The notes under the pieces were generated by a model, which did not search any database, was not told the DNA's origin, and worked only from the letters and a program-made list of their open reading frames with translations. Below are positions 13,901 to 26,723 of a DNA stretch of 64,000 nucleotides, one piece after another (the stretch's first letter is position 1; each line of letters opens with the position of its first letter). The DNA is from Luscinia megarhynchos (Eukaryota > Chordata > Aves > Passeriformes > Turdidae), in NCBI GenBank assembly GCA_034336665.1, contig JAPFBE010000013.1:19819056-19883055 (forward strand). The letters run 5' to 3'. Position numbers and translations under genes: made by a program.

Positions 13901-14558
13901 GATTGGCAGGTTGTTGAAAGACCACGAGAATGGTCTCGAGGGGAATTTTTCACCCAGCCTTTCTGACTGGGCATTTTTAAGCCTAATGAGGGTGAATAGA
14001 TGGTAGTAGTGCTTTAATTGTCATGAGGAATAGCTCCATCCCCCTTTGGAAGTGAGGGCTCTGTCACAGGGATTGTTGACCTGGCAGCCTGCTGCTTGAA
14101 ATGCAGCTTATTTACTTTTAGTTTCCTTTCTGTGGACTGGCAGTGTTGCTTGGGTGGGATCCCTGGTCAGTGTCCCCTGATTGCTCAGTCTCTGCAGTGG
14201 GTAGGTTTTAGAGCCATTGCAAGCTTGCTAGGAGTTCTTGTGGCATTGCTGCCTAGTCTGAAGTGGACACAAAACATGAATGGATCTTCTTGTACTCTTT
14301 GTACAAGGAAACAAATCTTTTTCTGAGAAGCATCACACTTGGGTCTGTTCCTGGAAAGTCAAATTGACTTGTGTGCACTCACTTCCCCAAATATCAAATT
14401 TACAACATGTAAAAGAAAGATCATAAGACATTAAAGTACTGCTCAGTCTAATCACCTTCTTTCTGTTCAAGTGTTTTATGCTTCTCCAGAAAATGTTAGC
14501 TTGATGGTCCTCTCTGGTCATTAGTTTCTGAATTGTTTGCTGTTCTATTCCTGTTTTG
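7974..14558. other. Intergenic or intronic DNA, no gene seen
   Basis: Holds the hairpin at 9527-9568. The longest frames (8289-8726 plus, 13087-13536 minus) give low-complexity, cysteine-scattered translations unlike any family I know. I treat them as chance. Confidence 0.55.
9527..9568. repeat. Perfect 17-bp inverted repeat (hairpin)
   Basis: The left arm 9527-9543 (ATGTAATAAAGATCTGT) and right arm 9552-9568 (ACAGATCTTTATTACAT) are exact reverse complements separated by the 8-base loop GTAATACT. Transcribed from either strand it would form an uninterrupted AT-rich stem. I cannot match it to a named microRNA or transposon terminus. Confidence 0.9.
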
Positions 14559-14575
14559 TTTTTTTTTTTTTTTTT
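14559..14575 (+). repeat. Poly(T) run, T17
   Basis: Seventeen consecutive T. Read on the minus strand it is an A run, but no AATAAA lies at tail-like distance, so a simple homopolymer is the best call. Confidence 0.85.
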
Positions 14576-15167
14576 GAGGTTCGTGAAAGCAATGGGAGCC
14601 TTCATCTTTCTGACTGAAGTTAGTACATGCTTTGCCTTCCCTAATTGAAGGTAATTTTTGCATATAAATGTGGACTTCATTAGACAGTGCTTTGTGGGAG
14701 AGAAGCTGATCCAAGAGTATTAGAATGCTGGATTATTTTATTTTTCCTTGGAATGCTGAATGAGAGAATACCATTCTTTTGCAGTCTACAGCTACTTCTT
14801 TTGTTTACTTTTGCTATATTGATTGTCTTTTAACTGGGATGTGCAGTGAATGAGCTAGGTACTTCTTATGCTTAGTTCAAATAAGTGATTAGACTCTAGG
14901 GAATTCAACCACTGTAATGAAATCCCAATCCTGCCTGCCTTCCAGGCTGGTGTGCAGAAGGAGGGAAGGTATCTATACTGCAAGGCATCCTAGGTAGTAT
15001 GATGACAGTATACATTTTGTTTACACTCAAGGCAGCTCTATGTATGTGCTGTGTCCCTTATTTTATGGATGGAAACCTGAAGAACATACTGTCACATTTC
15101 CAAAGGAATTCAGAGAAGTTGCTTACAGTTCTGTATGTATGTTTTGTTCTGTTCTTCACATCCTTCT

Positions 15168-15209
15168 CTACATTAAAATAAAGTTGAACTACATTAAAAT
15201 GAAGGTGAA
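15168..15209. repeat. Tandem duplication, 21-bp unit x 2
   Basis: CTACATTAAAATAAAGTTGA with one further base is repeated immediately with two changes. No gene context. Confidence 0.82.
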
Positions 15210-18200
15210 CACCTTGGTCTTGTGGAAATACTCCTGAAAACCTTTCTGTAATTTTAGGTACCTGAATGCATTGCATTCAAACATCTCCGAGGAGCAGACT
15301 TTCAAAGGTTGTGCAGGGAATTTGTGAGTTAAGTCTGATTACAAGGGAATGCAGACCTGAATTTTGCTGCCTGATCATCTTCCTGCATTTTCATTTTCCA
15401 TCTCAGGTGATGTGGGTAATGTGTGTGCAGAAGGGAAAGGAAGTGTTAAGAAAACAGTTTCAGTGGTGTTTCTCTGGTGGCCAGCCCATCCTGCCCACTG
15501 CTTGACACAGTGCCAGTTTTTTGAGGGAAATGCATGCCCTTCAGTGAGGCATGCTCTCATCAAAAGGAACCAGAAGCACAGAGCTGTGCTGCAGACAATG
15601 CAGCTCTGTCTCTTGTAAACAAATCAGGCCAGGGTTTACTGGACCATGTTACACCACACAGTTATTGTAGCAGTGCAGCTGTTGATGCACAGGCCCCAGG
15701 GAAGCTGCTGACAATGAGGAACCTCCTGAGCACCAGCAAGCCCACAGGATGTGACAACAGGGTCACACATCTCATACCTTTCCTCACACCTCAGCACAGA
15801 GCCAAGGATGTGTGTGCATGGGTTTCCTCTGACAAAACTACTGCATGTTACAGCAGTGAGGTGAATTACGTGACAGTTTTCCAGTATCAAAACTGAGTCA
15901 GCACTTCCCTGGCTTATTTTTGTGATAATTTTATGGCTGGCCATGGGCTGCAGTGTCATCTGGAAATGTAGTATAAGCTGGGATCTTGGTGATGAAGACA
16001 AAGGGTATGATATCAAGCTAGCAGTAGCAATAGTTGCTGTAAATACTTCTCATCCTCCATGAAGTGCACTGAAAGTTGTATCTAACACGTATGTACCAGA
16101 CAGCCCTGCTTATATCCCACATTGTGATCCAAGCTAGATGGTAGTGTTGCTTCCTTATTTTACAGCTGATTGTTCAGCACAGCTGTTGCACAGTGTATTA
16201 GATGCTTGAGCCCCTTGTATTGCTCATGGCCTTCTCTTAGTGCCTCCATTAGCTGCCTTGCACAGGCAGCTCCATGCCCTGCCCTTCAGGCTGCCATGAC
16301 TCTGCTTTTGCAGAACCTCTGGGGCATTATTTCCTTTCCCTTGTTGTTTGTGTTATTCTCATGGCCTTGCACTCACAGCCTGAAGTGACAATCACAGCTG
16401 TGAGTATTGCTGCAGCTCTTCCTTTTACATGAGGGGATCCAATGATGTGTGCACAGAAGTGACACACAGCACCTGCCCCTGCTCAGCATGTGCTCTGTTC
16501 TTTTCCCATGGGAAAAGGATGGGGAGAAACAACCTGCTGCACTGGAGGCATGCCTGGCAAGAACTCTAATTTGGGGACACCATCAGCTCTTGTCCTAGAC
16601 AGCAACAGGAGAGTGTTGTCCTTTCCCCTTCTAGTTCTGTCTCTCGCTCCCTTTTTTTTTTCTCTCTCTAAAATGAAAGGAGCTTTCACCACTGTAGTTG
16701 ATACATAGCATCAGCTGTGCATGCTGCTAACAAATATTTTGTGAGTACACAGGTTGCACTGCTTTTTGTGAGGGTGCTCTAGTCCCAAGTAAGTTAGTCC
16801 TTTATCAGATTAAATGCATCTGATGTTAATTATGGAGGACAGTGGAAATTACCTTTGTCTTCCAAGCATGGTTGTATAATTATTATATAAAATAACTTTA
16901 ACTTTGAGTAGTGCTTGAGACTGACTGCGTGCAGACCCAAGGAACTCCTGCAGCCTCATATATGCTGAGAAGGACCTGGGCTCTGTGTTAGATTAATGTG
17001 ATATGGCAACTTATTCAGATAGGCTTTGATGAAGGTTAAAGTGACCTGGACCCTGCTTTCAAGCTGTGTTCCTGGGAGCAGGACAGGAAGCAGCTGTAAT
17101 TTTGCTGATGCAGTTCCACATTGACCCAAACTGAAGTCTTAATCTCAGAAGAGCTTGTCTGTGTCAGGTAGAGAGGGCTTCATTCTCCACTGGTGTCATT
17201 AACCTGAAGAAACAATGGAGTCAGTGATGCTGGGAATGCTTGTGCTTCCCTATTTCTAACTGACCAGGGACAGTTGCTTAACAAGCCTTTGTACCATGCT
17301 TGCAAACCCTGTATTCCTATCCTAATTTTGCTGTGGTTCTTCAGCTTGTGAGGTAGAAGGACTAATGGCATATGTGTGGAGCCTGCATGCTGCAGGGGCT
17401 TACTGCAGGGATTTATTCCTGCTTATGTTGCCTTCCTGCAGCTTGGGTGAAGGCTCTGCTGTGGCAGACACCAGCCCATCTGCACCTCTGCTTGCAGCTG
17501 GGGCACTTGACCTACAGTGCAGCCTAATCTGTCACACAGATAGCAAGGCTCTGTCTGTCTTGGGCTTGCTTTCTCTGTCTTGGTTTCCTCTGACTTCCCA
17601 GTAGGAAATGCTTTCTGACTTGTACCTGATCTTATAGTTGGAGGTTGTGAAGATGTATGAATATTTTTGAAGGGTTTCAAGACCTGTTGTTTTGCATGTA
17701 AAGCCTTTTTTAATTTCCTTTTTATCTTAGTGTTTTCCTTCAGAGGCCTAAAGGAAAGGATTAGTTGGCAAATATGGTATGAAAAATCCAGCATACACTT
17801 TAGCAGAAGGTCTTCTTGTAAATGGGTCTCAGGGATGAGTAAGTCTTGAAGGATGATATTTTACAAATAGCATTGCTGATGAAAATACAGATTTTATAAG
17901 CTCCAAGGATCTCCTGTAGATGCATCCAAGTGTGGTGAGTTTGCATTACCATTGTCAATTTGCTCTGGTTGGAATTTGCTTTCAGAGCTATGGCATCAGA
18001 ACTGCAGAGATAGATGCTTAGCATCTAGTTGGACTTCCCTGCAGTCTTGTTATTCAGTGCTGCCTTAACTTACAGCACACTAATTGCATAAAACCCCCTT
18101 GCAATTTAGCAATTCTCTGTAATCTGAAAGATGCATTGACTCATTTAACTGGGTACCTTTCTTTCCTGAACAAAGCAGTGGGTGTGCTCATCTTGTACCC

Positions 18201-18483
18201 TGCTTTGTAAAGCCAGGATGGGGAAGTGGGATTCTGGGTGGTGTTGTGCCAGTTATAATGACTAACTCTAGAAGTATCTGAGGAAAGTGACTACTCATTT
18301 TATCAATTTTTAATTTTGTAGCACCTGGACTGCTGAATTAAATCGTGTCATAGTAAAGAGAGCTCTTCTTCTTCCACTTTCATAATGAATAATTTCTTAC
18401 CTGGGAAGTACCCAGAGTAGAAATGAAACAGCTAATGTCTTTCTGGTAATTTTGCTATCTGCATTGTAAGTTAATGTTTTTGT

Positions 18484-18536
18484 GGGTTGGTTTTTAGTTT
18501 TGTTTTGGTTTTGTTTTGTTTTTGGAGTTTTTTTAG
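18484..18536 (+). repeat. GTTTT-type low-complexity tract
   Basis: G and T only sequence built from irregular GTTTT and GGTTTTG units. A similar shorter tract lies at about 24693-24740. Confidence 0.75.
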
Positions 18537-20774
18537 TCCGGTCTATTTGGCTCTGTGACTTTGGAAAGCAAGTGTAAAACCACGTTTCTTTTTCAGAGGA
18601 TCTTTGTTTTGGTTTTGTTATATATATTATATGCAGTAAAACAGACTGTCCAGGCAGCAGAATTGCAGGCCTTGGATGCAGGATCAGTTTAGGAAGAAGT
18701 TTTAGACCTTATTCACAAGGCAATGAAATGCCCATCTCCAAGCTCTTTAGTTAGCCTCAGTGCCATGAGGCCATTGATATTCTTAGTGGAAATTACTGAA
18801 TGCAGAGGCCATTTTTGGAAAAACTCTCATGTAATAAGCTGTGGAATGGTCTAGAATTATGCTAGCAGAATGAGCCTGAAATCTGAATGATTGTTCAATT
18901 ATACTGAATCTGTGAACCAGCCAAGTTCAGAATTGACATCAGATACTGGCTGCTTTGTTAGAGATGTGGAAACCTTTTGAATAGCAGAAAAAGCTGTAGA
19001 GCTAATTTAATATAAAGTTACAAAACAAACACGTACACACACCAAAAAAAAGCAAAGCAAATGTTTAAGTCCTGACCTTGCTGCACATCAGGCATGGGAG
19101 TTATTCTGAAAGACTCTACAGAGCAACTGAAGGCAGTGGTTTGCAGGGGGTGAACCATGCAGTGTTAAGGCTGGTGGTGGGGAAGAAGGGGTAGCTGTAA
19201 AATCCCAGCATCCTGTGTACAGAGGGGTCTGATTCCTCTCCTGTGAGCTGTAGTGGTAATGCAGAATGGCCAGTACTGTGAGTTCACACTGCTATGTGAG
19301 GCATGAAGCTTTGGAGCTTTTCTGTCTGTCTCTCGTGTACAGAGTGCTCTTCTGCATATCAGCTGAGCATACACTAAATATCTTAAGACCATATTGTAAA
19401 GCACACAGGAATATATGTAGTCAAATGCCCACCTAACCTAGTACCTGCTTGTGACAATCAGCAACAGTGAATCTCAGGGGAAATACAGGACTACAGCCCT
19501 ATCATGGGTGGGACTTTCCCTGGGGTACTGTCTCAGACCTGCCAATGGATTATATGTATTCTAGTAATCATAGTTTCTTTGAATTTATCTGATTTCAGCT
19601 CAGTACATGAACTCATGTTGTCCACAGCACCCCCCTGGGGCATGTCAATCTGAGGCTGCCAGTCTGGCCTTGCTTGTTCAGTTATAGTTGCTCATCTCTA
19701 CTGGTATGTTCATTGAGTCAGTCCCTTCAGCTTCACTGCAGCTGCTACTGGATCCATCTGCTGCCTTCATGAGCCAAAGGGAAGACTGGGCATGTTAAAA
19801 CCTCAGCTTTCCCAGGAAAATAATCTGCATCTTCCTGATAATGGAGGTCAGGCTTCCTGGTGGATCCTGCCCCTATGCCATGGCAAGCCAAGTGGAGTCT
19901 TGGTCAGGCCTGTGCTGCACATTGTTATTTCAAAATTCTGTTTCTCCACCATATTGTCAACTGTGGTTGTGTGGCCTTTTTGCTGTTTTGTTTGCAGTAA
20001 TACTTGGAAATCCATCTGAGACACCTCCTTTACCTGGCAGGTCAGCAATCCCATCCAACATATCCATCTCTGCCCATCAGAAATGCACATGCAGTCATGG
20101 GGAGCTTCATCTCTTGCTGCAGACCCGAGCATGAGTTGAAGCATCAGGGTGATGTTGTATAGCAGCCACTTGTTACTATTTCTGAATAGAAAAATCAAAG
20201 TGGATGGGATACCATGTCAGGATACAGTGCACTCTTGTGTGCTATTGCCTCCAGAAGCAGGTACAAGTTGTCTGTTTTAACTTGAAGGAGGGAGGCTTAC
20301 AGTTTAGTGAATTATCTGACTTCCAGTAGTGTCTAAAAACTTCAGTGAAGGACTAGTGGGCTGTTATGGTTGTTTTCTATGCATGAGCACAGAAAACTTT
20401 TACGTGTTAAGGGCTCTTAAGTTTCCTTGGCACAAGCTCAAAGCTCTGCTGGTGCAGGACTTGTCATTAGCTGGTGCTAATGATTCATTACTGCTGTCCT
20501 GCAAGGTACAGTGTTTTCAAGTTGGATTTTCTAGTTGATGTACATAAAGTTTTCAGTGTTCAGAATTGGAACCAGAATTCATGCACAGCTGGATCCTTTC
20601 CTTCAGTGGAGTTTGTGCCTACGTTGTTAGGTAAATTAAACTTCAGGCTGATGTTATGCTGGCAGAACATTGTTATCCAACTTGGTCTCTGTCCAGAGTA
20701 GCAGGGGTAAAGTGTATTATCCTCCTATGCCTGCCTGCTATTTCCTTCCTTCCCAGGTGGGAGTAACCTTGTAA

Positions 20775-21038
20775 TGGACTCTGATTAGCACAGATGGCTG
20801 TGTCTCTCTTGTTCCAGCCTTTGCAGCAGTTTGCTATGATCTCAACAGATGGAGTGGGCTTTGTGCTCCAGTGTTAGGAGCTGCAGAGGACATGGGTATG
20901 TTTGGTGGAAGCAGCAGACTGAGTCACTCAAATATTTGTGGTGCTCTTCCTGTAGAAAAGACAAATGTTGAGACGAAAAGTGAAGAAAAAATGGCTACAC
21001 TGCAGAAGTATCTGTGGTTTCCAGTGTGGAACTATTAA
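20775..21038 (+). other. Open frame with an acceptor-like start, coding status unproven
   Basis: An 87-codon open stretch ending in TAA at 21036-21038. A pyrimidine-rich acceptor (GTCTCTCTTGTTCCAG) ends at 20817, after which the frame reads FAAVCYDLNRWSGLC and ends KYLWFPVWNY. The arrangement could be a terminal exon, and AATAAA occurs at about 21070. I recognise no family and find no upstream exon, so a chance frame is more likely. Confidence 0.15.
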
Positions 21039-24000
21039 CAGCTCAACTCTGAAGGCTGATCTGTGAAGCACAATAAAAGGAGGAATTCTGCTGAGCTTAG
21101 CTAAATGATAACAGTTAGGCCATTATGAGGGCAAGCTGCTATGTAAAGTGGAGCACAAGGACACAGACAAATTCAAGGGAAAAGACATGAGTGCACAAAA
21201 TGCTGGCTGAACATTGCAGAAATGTTCTGGGCAGTGAGACTGCTTCCTTGGTGAGAGCCCCAACACTCTGGTCAAATTGGTTTTGTGGTGAATAAAACAA
21301 GGCTATGCTGTGTTGGAACTTGATGGCTGTAGAGGAATGAAGAAGGGAGAAAATGTGGGCTTTCACACCTCAGAGCTGGCTGTGCAAAGGCAAGTTCTTG
21401 CTTCACTTTGGAGCAGGTGTGTGAAGAGCAGCAGCTAGACACTGGAATTATTTGTCCTAAAGCATCTCCCTTTGTTTCTTTTTTATGAAATTGGGCTTCT
21501 TTGGCTTTTTTGTGAGTCTCTTTTTTTAATCTTTCCTTATATAAGTTCCGACTTGTATAACCTGCAAGCTCTTCCTCATTCCTGGAAACTTCTGAGTGGA
21601 TTAATGTAAACTGGAGCCAGCTGCTCAGACTTTCTTCACGTGACAGATTTACTTGGAGCTTTAGAAAGAAAAGCATATAACACAAACTTTAGAAACAAAT
21701 CCTGGGGATCTAGAGTCAGGTTACCCCATGTCTGCCTCTTTGAGATGGCAAAGATCATACTCCTTTAGCTCAATCTCTGCTAGGAGAGATCTCAAACCCC
21801 AGGTTTTTTGGAATCAACTCTGTTCCTTCTCACAATTTAATCAATGCAGTTGTATCAATTCACTGAGTGAAATCGGCTTTGCCTCAGGTAATTTACCACC
21901 CAGGTGGAAATCAGCAGCAGTACTAGTTAGGTCAAAAGGTTATGAAGTTTGAAAATGAAATGAGACATAACCATTTAACAATGAGGTATCTATGCTTTTT
22001 CCAACATTTTTTTCCTTCTTGGGAAGCATCTTTTGTTAGTTTCTACAGAGTTACTGTGTTGTGTACCACAGTCACATCCCATACCAATAGATTTTTGATT
22101 TTCTCTTTTTGTCTTCCTGGAATCTCTAATGCATAAGATTTTTTCCACTTTCTGCCATTTCATCTGGACTTTGAACCAGACAAAATGCCACAGTTTTAGC
22201 CTGTGGAGGACTTTGAGTGTTCTATTGGTGAACTGGGATTTTTCTTCAATTGTTCTGTAAAATGTTTTTCTAAGTTGCTTACTTTTTCTTTTCTAGAAGA
22301 TGCTAGCACTTTGTAAGGGAATTGTACAGGTAACAGGTCCTGGGACTGTGTATCCCTCTGCTCTTGATAATGCCATAAAACTTTGCATCTGGCCTTTGCC
22401 AGCTGAGGAGAGAGGCCGGGGTAGAAAGTATAGTATTACAAGGCTAATAAATATTTGTTTGCAGGAGGTTTCCTAGCAAAACTGGGGCACCTGGAACCCT
22501 GCACAGGGTTCTTATACCCGTTGAGTGTTCAGGTACAACACAATTTCATTATTCACTGTCTCTCACATTGCCAATTACTAAAGATAGTCAAACTACAAAG
22601 CAGCTGTATTTCTGCAGCACTGTTGCCATTTGTGTATTTATCCAGATGTCCCTGGAGTCAGTTTTGCTCCAATTACTTATCTATGATGCCAGACAATGCT
22701 GGGAGGGTTTCAGAGATGTGTTAGAGGGGCCAGGAGGCTGGTGTTATCTTAGCTGTCCACGGGTATCTTTTGTCCTTCGTGAACAGCTCTAAGCTTCTGA
22801 GAATCCAAGCCTTTATTTCCAGCGCCAGGAACTTTACTTATTTTAAGCATGAACAGTATCAAAGCCTACATTAAAATTCCCCTACTTCCTTACATTGCAA
22901 CACATAATGTAAACTAATATATATTAACTGTTACATGTCTGTTTGTTATTATAGTTAGAGAAGAGGGTTTTTGTAACAGCCTAACTGTTTAGAATTCTTT
23001 TGAAAACTTTTCTGGTGGACTCTGAGTATGAATTAGTTTTTCTTTCAATCAGTGTGGCAAGTTTTTGTGACTTAGTCCACGAGGACACTATTGAAAGTTC
23101 ATATTTTTGTGCCAGCAGTGACCAGACTTTGTTTGTGGCTTTTATAATTATCATGCTACCTGGCACTTAACATGGCCTTTTTTCTTGTGTACTTTTTGCT
23201 CTTATCTGGAAGGTAGAATGATCTACATCTTTACTTATGCTTGATGGGTACCTTTGGGACAACACAAGCTCTATATTTTGTCTTACTTTTATTAATAAAT
23301 TAGTTATTTTGTTAGGTTATTAGAAGTCACTCCTATTCAACAATTGATTGAATGGATTTAGCAATCTTAAAATAGATTTTGGAATACTCCATTATATTTC
23401 TTTCTTGCATGTAACAGTCTTCTGTGGGCTGTGACCCAGTGCATAGAGCATAGTTATGGGCACTTGCTAATCTCCAGCTGTCACTGAAGACCACTGGCTG
23501 ATGTTGCTTTCATCACCAACTATACATTTGGTAGTGTACATTCTGGTGGGGCTTGATTATTTTTGCGACTAATCCATACTATGCTATAGTCCTCCTGAGA
23601 CTTGTCTCTTGTTACATGCTTCTAAAGATCTTGCAGGAACTTAACATTTTTTTTTCCACAAACTGCCTGCTGCTTTACACTTTGTTAGAAGTCAGAAAAC
23701 ACTGGTGGAGTTGGCACATGAGCTTCCTGTTCTGAAGCTTGCCTCTTTCTTTCAGATTGGTGATTGCTTTTTTTTAATAGAGGAGGACTGTGTGCCTTCC
23801 CTCAATACTACATCTGGGCAGGTCACCTATCTTTGGCAGCTTTACTATGAGGCTTCTTCCCCAGTGGCTTCTCTTTCTTGTTCTGTCTTCTTTCAAAGTA
23901 TGAGGAAACTCTGGAGGATTTTTCTGTCACTTGCCTGAAGCACTTCTCCAGTAATGATTTCCTCTGCAGACATTTTCCTATTTTTATGTTTAATAATGGA

Positions 24001-25399
24001 GTTTCCATTCAGTGTTACAAATTAATTTATACAGAAGCTCTAAATATTTCAGTTTGTTACTGCTTTGCTGTTGTCTATTTTGAGCCATCTCTTGAGCTTG
24101 CATTGGAGGGAGAGAAAAGATGGTTTCTCTCCATTCTTTTGTTTCAGGTATTTTTTTCATCTGTCACTTATTTGGAGGATTATCACCCATTTGAAAAGTA
24201 TCACTCGTTGTAATCCCAAAACTACGTGATAGAACCTTCATTAGTATTTGTCATCAGAAATAGAAACAAATGATTATGAGGACAGAGTGAGTCTTTTGTG
24301 CTAAAGTATTAAAATCATGACAAAAATTTCCTGAAAGTAGACATTTTATGGACCTTGTTTCAGATGTAAAACACATATTCTTTGCATTTTTAAATACACA
24401 TATTCTTGAGAAGTTTTGATGTTGAGTCTTTATAAACTTGAAGGTAGGTTTGTACCAAACGAAAAAGTAGGGTTGTTCAACTATTCTCCTGCCTTCAAAC
24501 ATGGACTACAAGGTGATCACACTTGTTTGGAGCATGATTGCTGTTGCTTACTATCTTACCACAGTCAAATCCAGCAGTAGTATCTGTGGTTTTGCCATAA
24601 ATTAAATTATGAATAAACTTTTTTTTGTGCTGTTCCTGTCCATGCATCTAATGCCTGGAGTCCTGCATATAGTTGTGGAGAAAATGGTGTGGGGATGGTT
24701 TGTTTGTTTTTGTTTTGTTTCATTTTTTGTTGTTTGTATCCAAGGAACTCTGTTCCCTCTCAGTCCCAAGGCAAAGCAAAATAACAGCTAAATATTTACT
24801 GGAATATTTTGAGCACTGCTGATAGAATTTTCTGGCTGCCCTTTGGGACAGATATTTGTCATGGGATGTCAAAGACAAGGACAGTGACTCAGGGTTCAAC
24901 TCTGGCTACTTTTCCAGATCCTTAAAGCTCTCCTCATAGCTTCTAGCTTTGTGTCTCTGTATTTCTGTATAGCCTCTTTAGCAACTAGTAAAAACTAAAA
25001 GTCAAAGCAAATTCAAAATCTGACCAAAGGCTCAGAAGCTAAGAGTAGCTAGCAATTTTTCTGAATTGTTGTACTACGTGCCTCATTTGTCCTATGAGAG
25101 GGTTTTCCCCCCTCTTCTTATGTCACAGCCTATAAGAAAGATTTGGCCGCTGGAAGGAATGTAGTTGATTTTTAGTTCAACTAATGATGACCAAAGCAGA
25201 ATGGAAGTTGTTTCTCTTTCTTTGTTGTTCTGTGTCTCCTTTTGGTTAACTAGAGGATATCACAGCAGAGCTTTGCTCCCATATCGACTTTCCAGTGACC
25301 AGAGAGTGATCTAAAACTTTTTTCCCCACACTTGTTTTTTTTTTTTTTTTAATTTTTGCCTGTGCTGACTTTTCTAGACTTTCCTCACATTAAAAATAC
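21039..25399. other. Intergenic or intronic DNA, no gene seen
   Basis: AT-rich unique DNA with short T-rich tracts (about 24693-24740 and the T16 run at 25335). No supported gene. Confidence 0.55.
25335..25350 (+). repeat. Poly(T) run, T16
   Basis: Sixteen consecutive T, followed by AATTTTT. A simple homopolymer about 50 bases left of the CpG-enriched block. Confidence 0.85.
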
Positions 25400-25750
25400 T
25401 CGGGAGTGTGGTGCAGGACAGCCAAAGCATGTTAGAGGCCCCAGCAGTGGCACAGATGTGTTCAGCAAAGAGCTGCTGGTTTGGCCCCCGTCTGATGGGG
25501 CAGCACCCAGGAGCTGATTTTGGCCCCTAGAAACCCGTCTCGGTTCAGAGAGCCACGAGCGCTCAGCATTCAGACTCCTCCTCACCACAGAAAGTGACTT
25601 GTGCAGGATTAAGTACCCTTCTTCACCGAGTGATTCCCCCTCGGAAAACTGGGGAAAGGTGGTTTTGAGGCGGGGTTAGCGGACACAGTGGGAGCTCCCT
25701 CTCCTGCCCGGGGCCGTCCCTGGAATACACCGCGCTGCAATCGGATGTAA
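25400..25750. promoter_or_regulatory. CpG-enriched GC-rich block, possible small CpG island
   Basis: About 15 CpG dinucleotides fall in roughly 350 bases, with GC content clearly above the surrounding DNA, while most of the window has very few CpGs. It includes GAGGCGGGG (a GC-box-like core) and CCGCG. This could be a promoter or enhancer of an unannotated transcript, or an old GC-rich insertion. It ends about 240 bases before the solo LTR but lies outside the LTR and its target-site duplication, so it is not part of that element. No coding sequence is recognised inside it. Confidence 0.45.
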
Positions 25751-25991
25751 CTCAGTGCCAGGGGTACTGAACAACTAGAAAACCCCTGAGCAACAGCTTC
25801 TGCTTTTGCTTTATGCCAATGAAAATACAGAGCCACAGGACTGGATTTTCCCTTTCTCAACGCCTGCTCTAGTGTTTGCATCACACGCTGACTTCCACTG
25901 CACTTGACTTTATCTGTTTCTCGTCACCCAGGCAGTGCTTTGTCTTGCTCCTTTGTGATGAAAAGCAGCATGATATGTCTTCTATCCTTTC

Positions 25992-25996
25992 CTACC
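25992..25996. repeat. Target-site duplication, left copy
   Basis: CTACC directly before the LTR terminus TGTCCTGG. It is identical to the five bases after the other terminus. Confidence 0.8.
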
Positions 25997-26723
25997 TGTC
26001 CTGGTTTGAAGGACAGTTATCTTCCAATAAAGGCAGAAGCTTCTCTTTGAAATGGAAAATGTAAACCCCCTCCCTCCAAATTATTATAATTTTGAAATTA
26101 AGGGGCTCTCGAGCAAAGATATGGGAAATTAGGAATAACAGTTCTTTATTAGGAAAATTAAAATAGAAGTACAGTATTATGAAGAACAATCCCAAAACAC
26201 TGACAGATTCAGAATACAACCTGACACCCTGTCAGTCAGGGTGTTGGCAGCAGTCCCATTAAATGGTGGCTGCAGTCCTCCTGCAGTGACAGATGTGGTT
26301 CAGTTGAAGCACTGGTCCTGTAGAAGAGTGCAGTTTTCTTCCAAAGGTCCAGAGATGATGTGGAAAAGTCCGGCTTTTCCTCTGGAATCCAGTGGAAAGA
26401 AAGTAACTTGCTATCCAAAATCTCAGTTTTTATCTAGGTAGGAAAGGCTTGGCTCTTCCCCTGGCTGGAGCATCTCCCAGTGGGATGATGTAATTTTATC
26501 AGTCATACATTGGGACTCGAATGGCCCATTAGCAGATGATATCTTCCTGGAGGGGAGGATGGGTTGTGGGTTGTGGAGAAGATACAGATGATTGCCCCAT
26601 CTTGTCTTGAAGATGGACCATTAGCAGATGATATGTGCCACGGAGATAAGGAATCACTGACCCACCCGGTTTATAACAGATGGTGATAGAATACACGTTT
26701 TCTGGCCGCATCAACCCAACACA
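25997..26723 (-). mobile_element. Solo LTR, ERVL-like endogenous retrovirus, with target-site duplication
   Basis: A 727-base element bounded by TG and CA. On the minus strand it begins TGTGTTGGGTTGATGCGGCC and ends CTTCAAACCAGGACA. I recognise the ending as that of LTRs common in songbird genomes. It is flanked by a perfect direct repeat CTACC (25992-25996 and 26724-26728). A 5-bp duplication is what ERVL-class integrases leave; gammaretrovirus-like elements usually give 4 bp and ERVK-like ones 6 bp. On the minus strand an AATAAA lies in the 3' half (about 26143), as expected of the LTR poly(A) signal. There is no internal gag, pol or env and no second LTR, so it is a solo LTR left by recombination between two LTRs. 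Intact ends and duplication suggest a fairly recent insertion. The orientation is inferred from the poly(A) signal and the recalled ending. Confidence 0.85.
26521..26634. repeat. Internal duplicated 22-mer in the LTR
   Basis: A 22-base segment whose core is CATTAGCAGATGATAT occurs at 26521-26542 and again at 26613-26634 with one mismatch, 92 bases apart. With the LTR read on the minus strand, both copies lie in its 5' (U3) part, where duplicated enhancer-like blocks are common in retroviral LTRs. The enhancer role is inference. Confidence 0.7.

Larger units (their letters stand above)
14576..20774. other. Intergenic or intronic DNA, no gene seen
   Basis: Contains the 21-bp tandem duplication at 15168, the GTTTT tract at 18484, and only chance-like open frames (for example 15534-15896 plus and 15636-16016 minus, which overlap each other). 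Confidence 0.55.

Noticed and set aside
25385..25884. Two minus-strand frames in the CpG-enriched block
   Set aside because: High GC reduces stop codons, so long frames are expected. The peptides show no domain.
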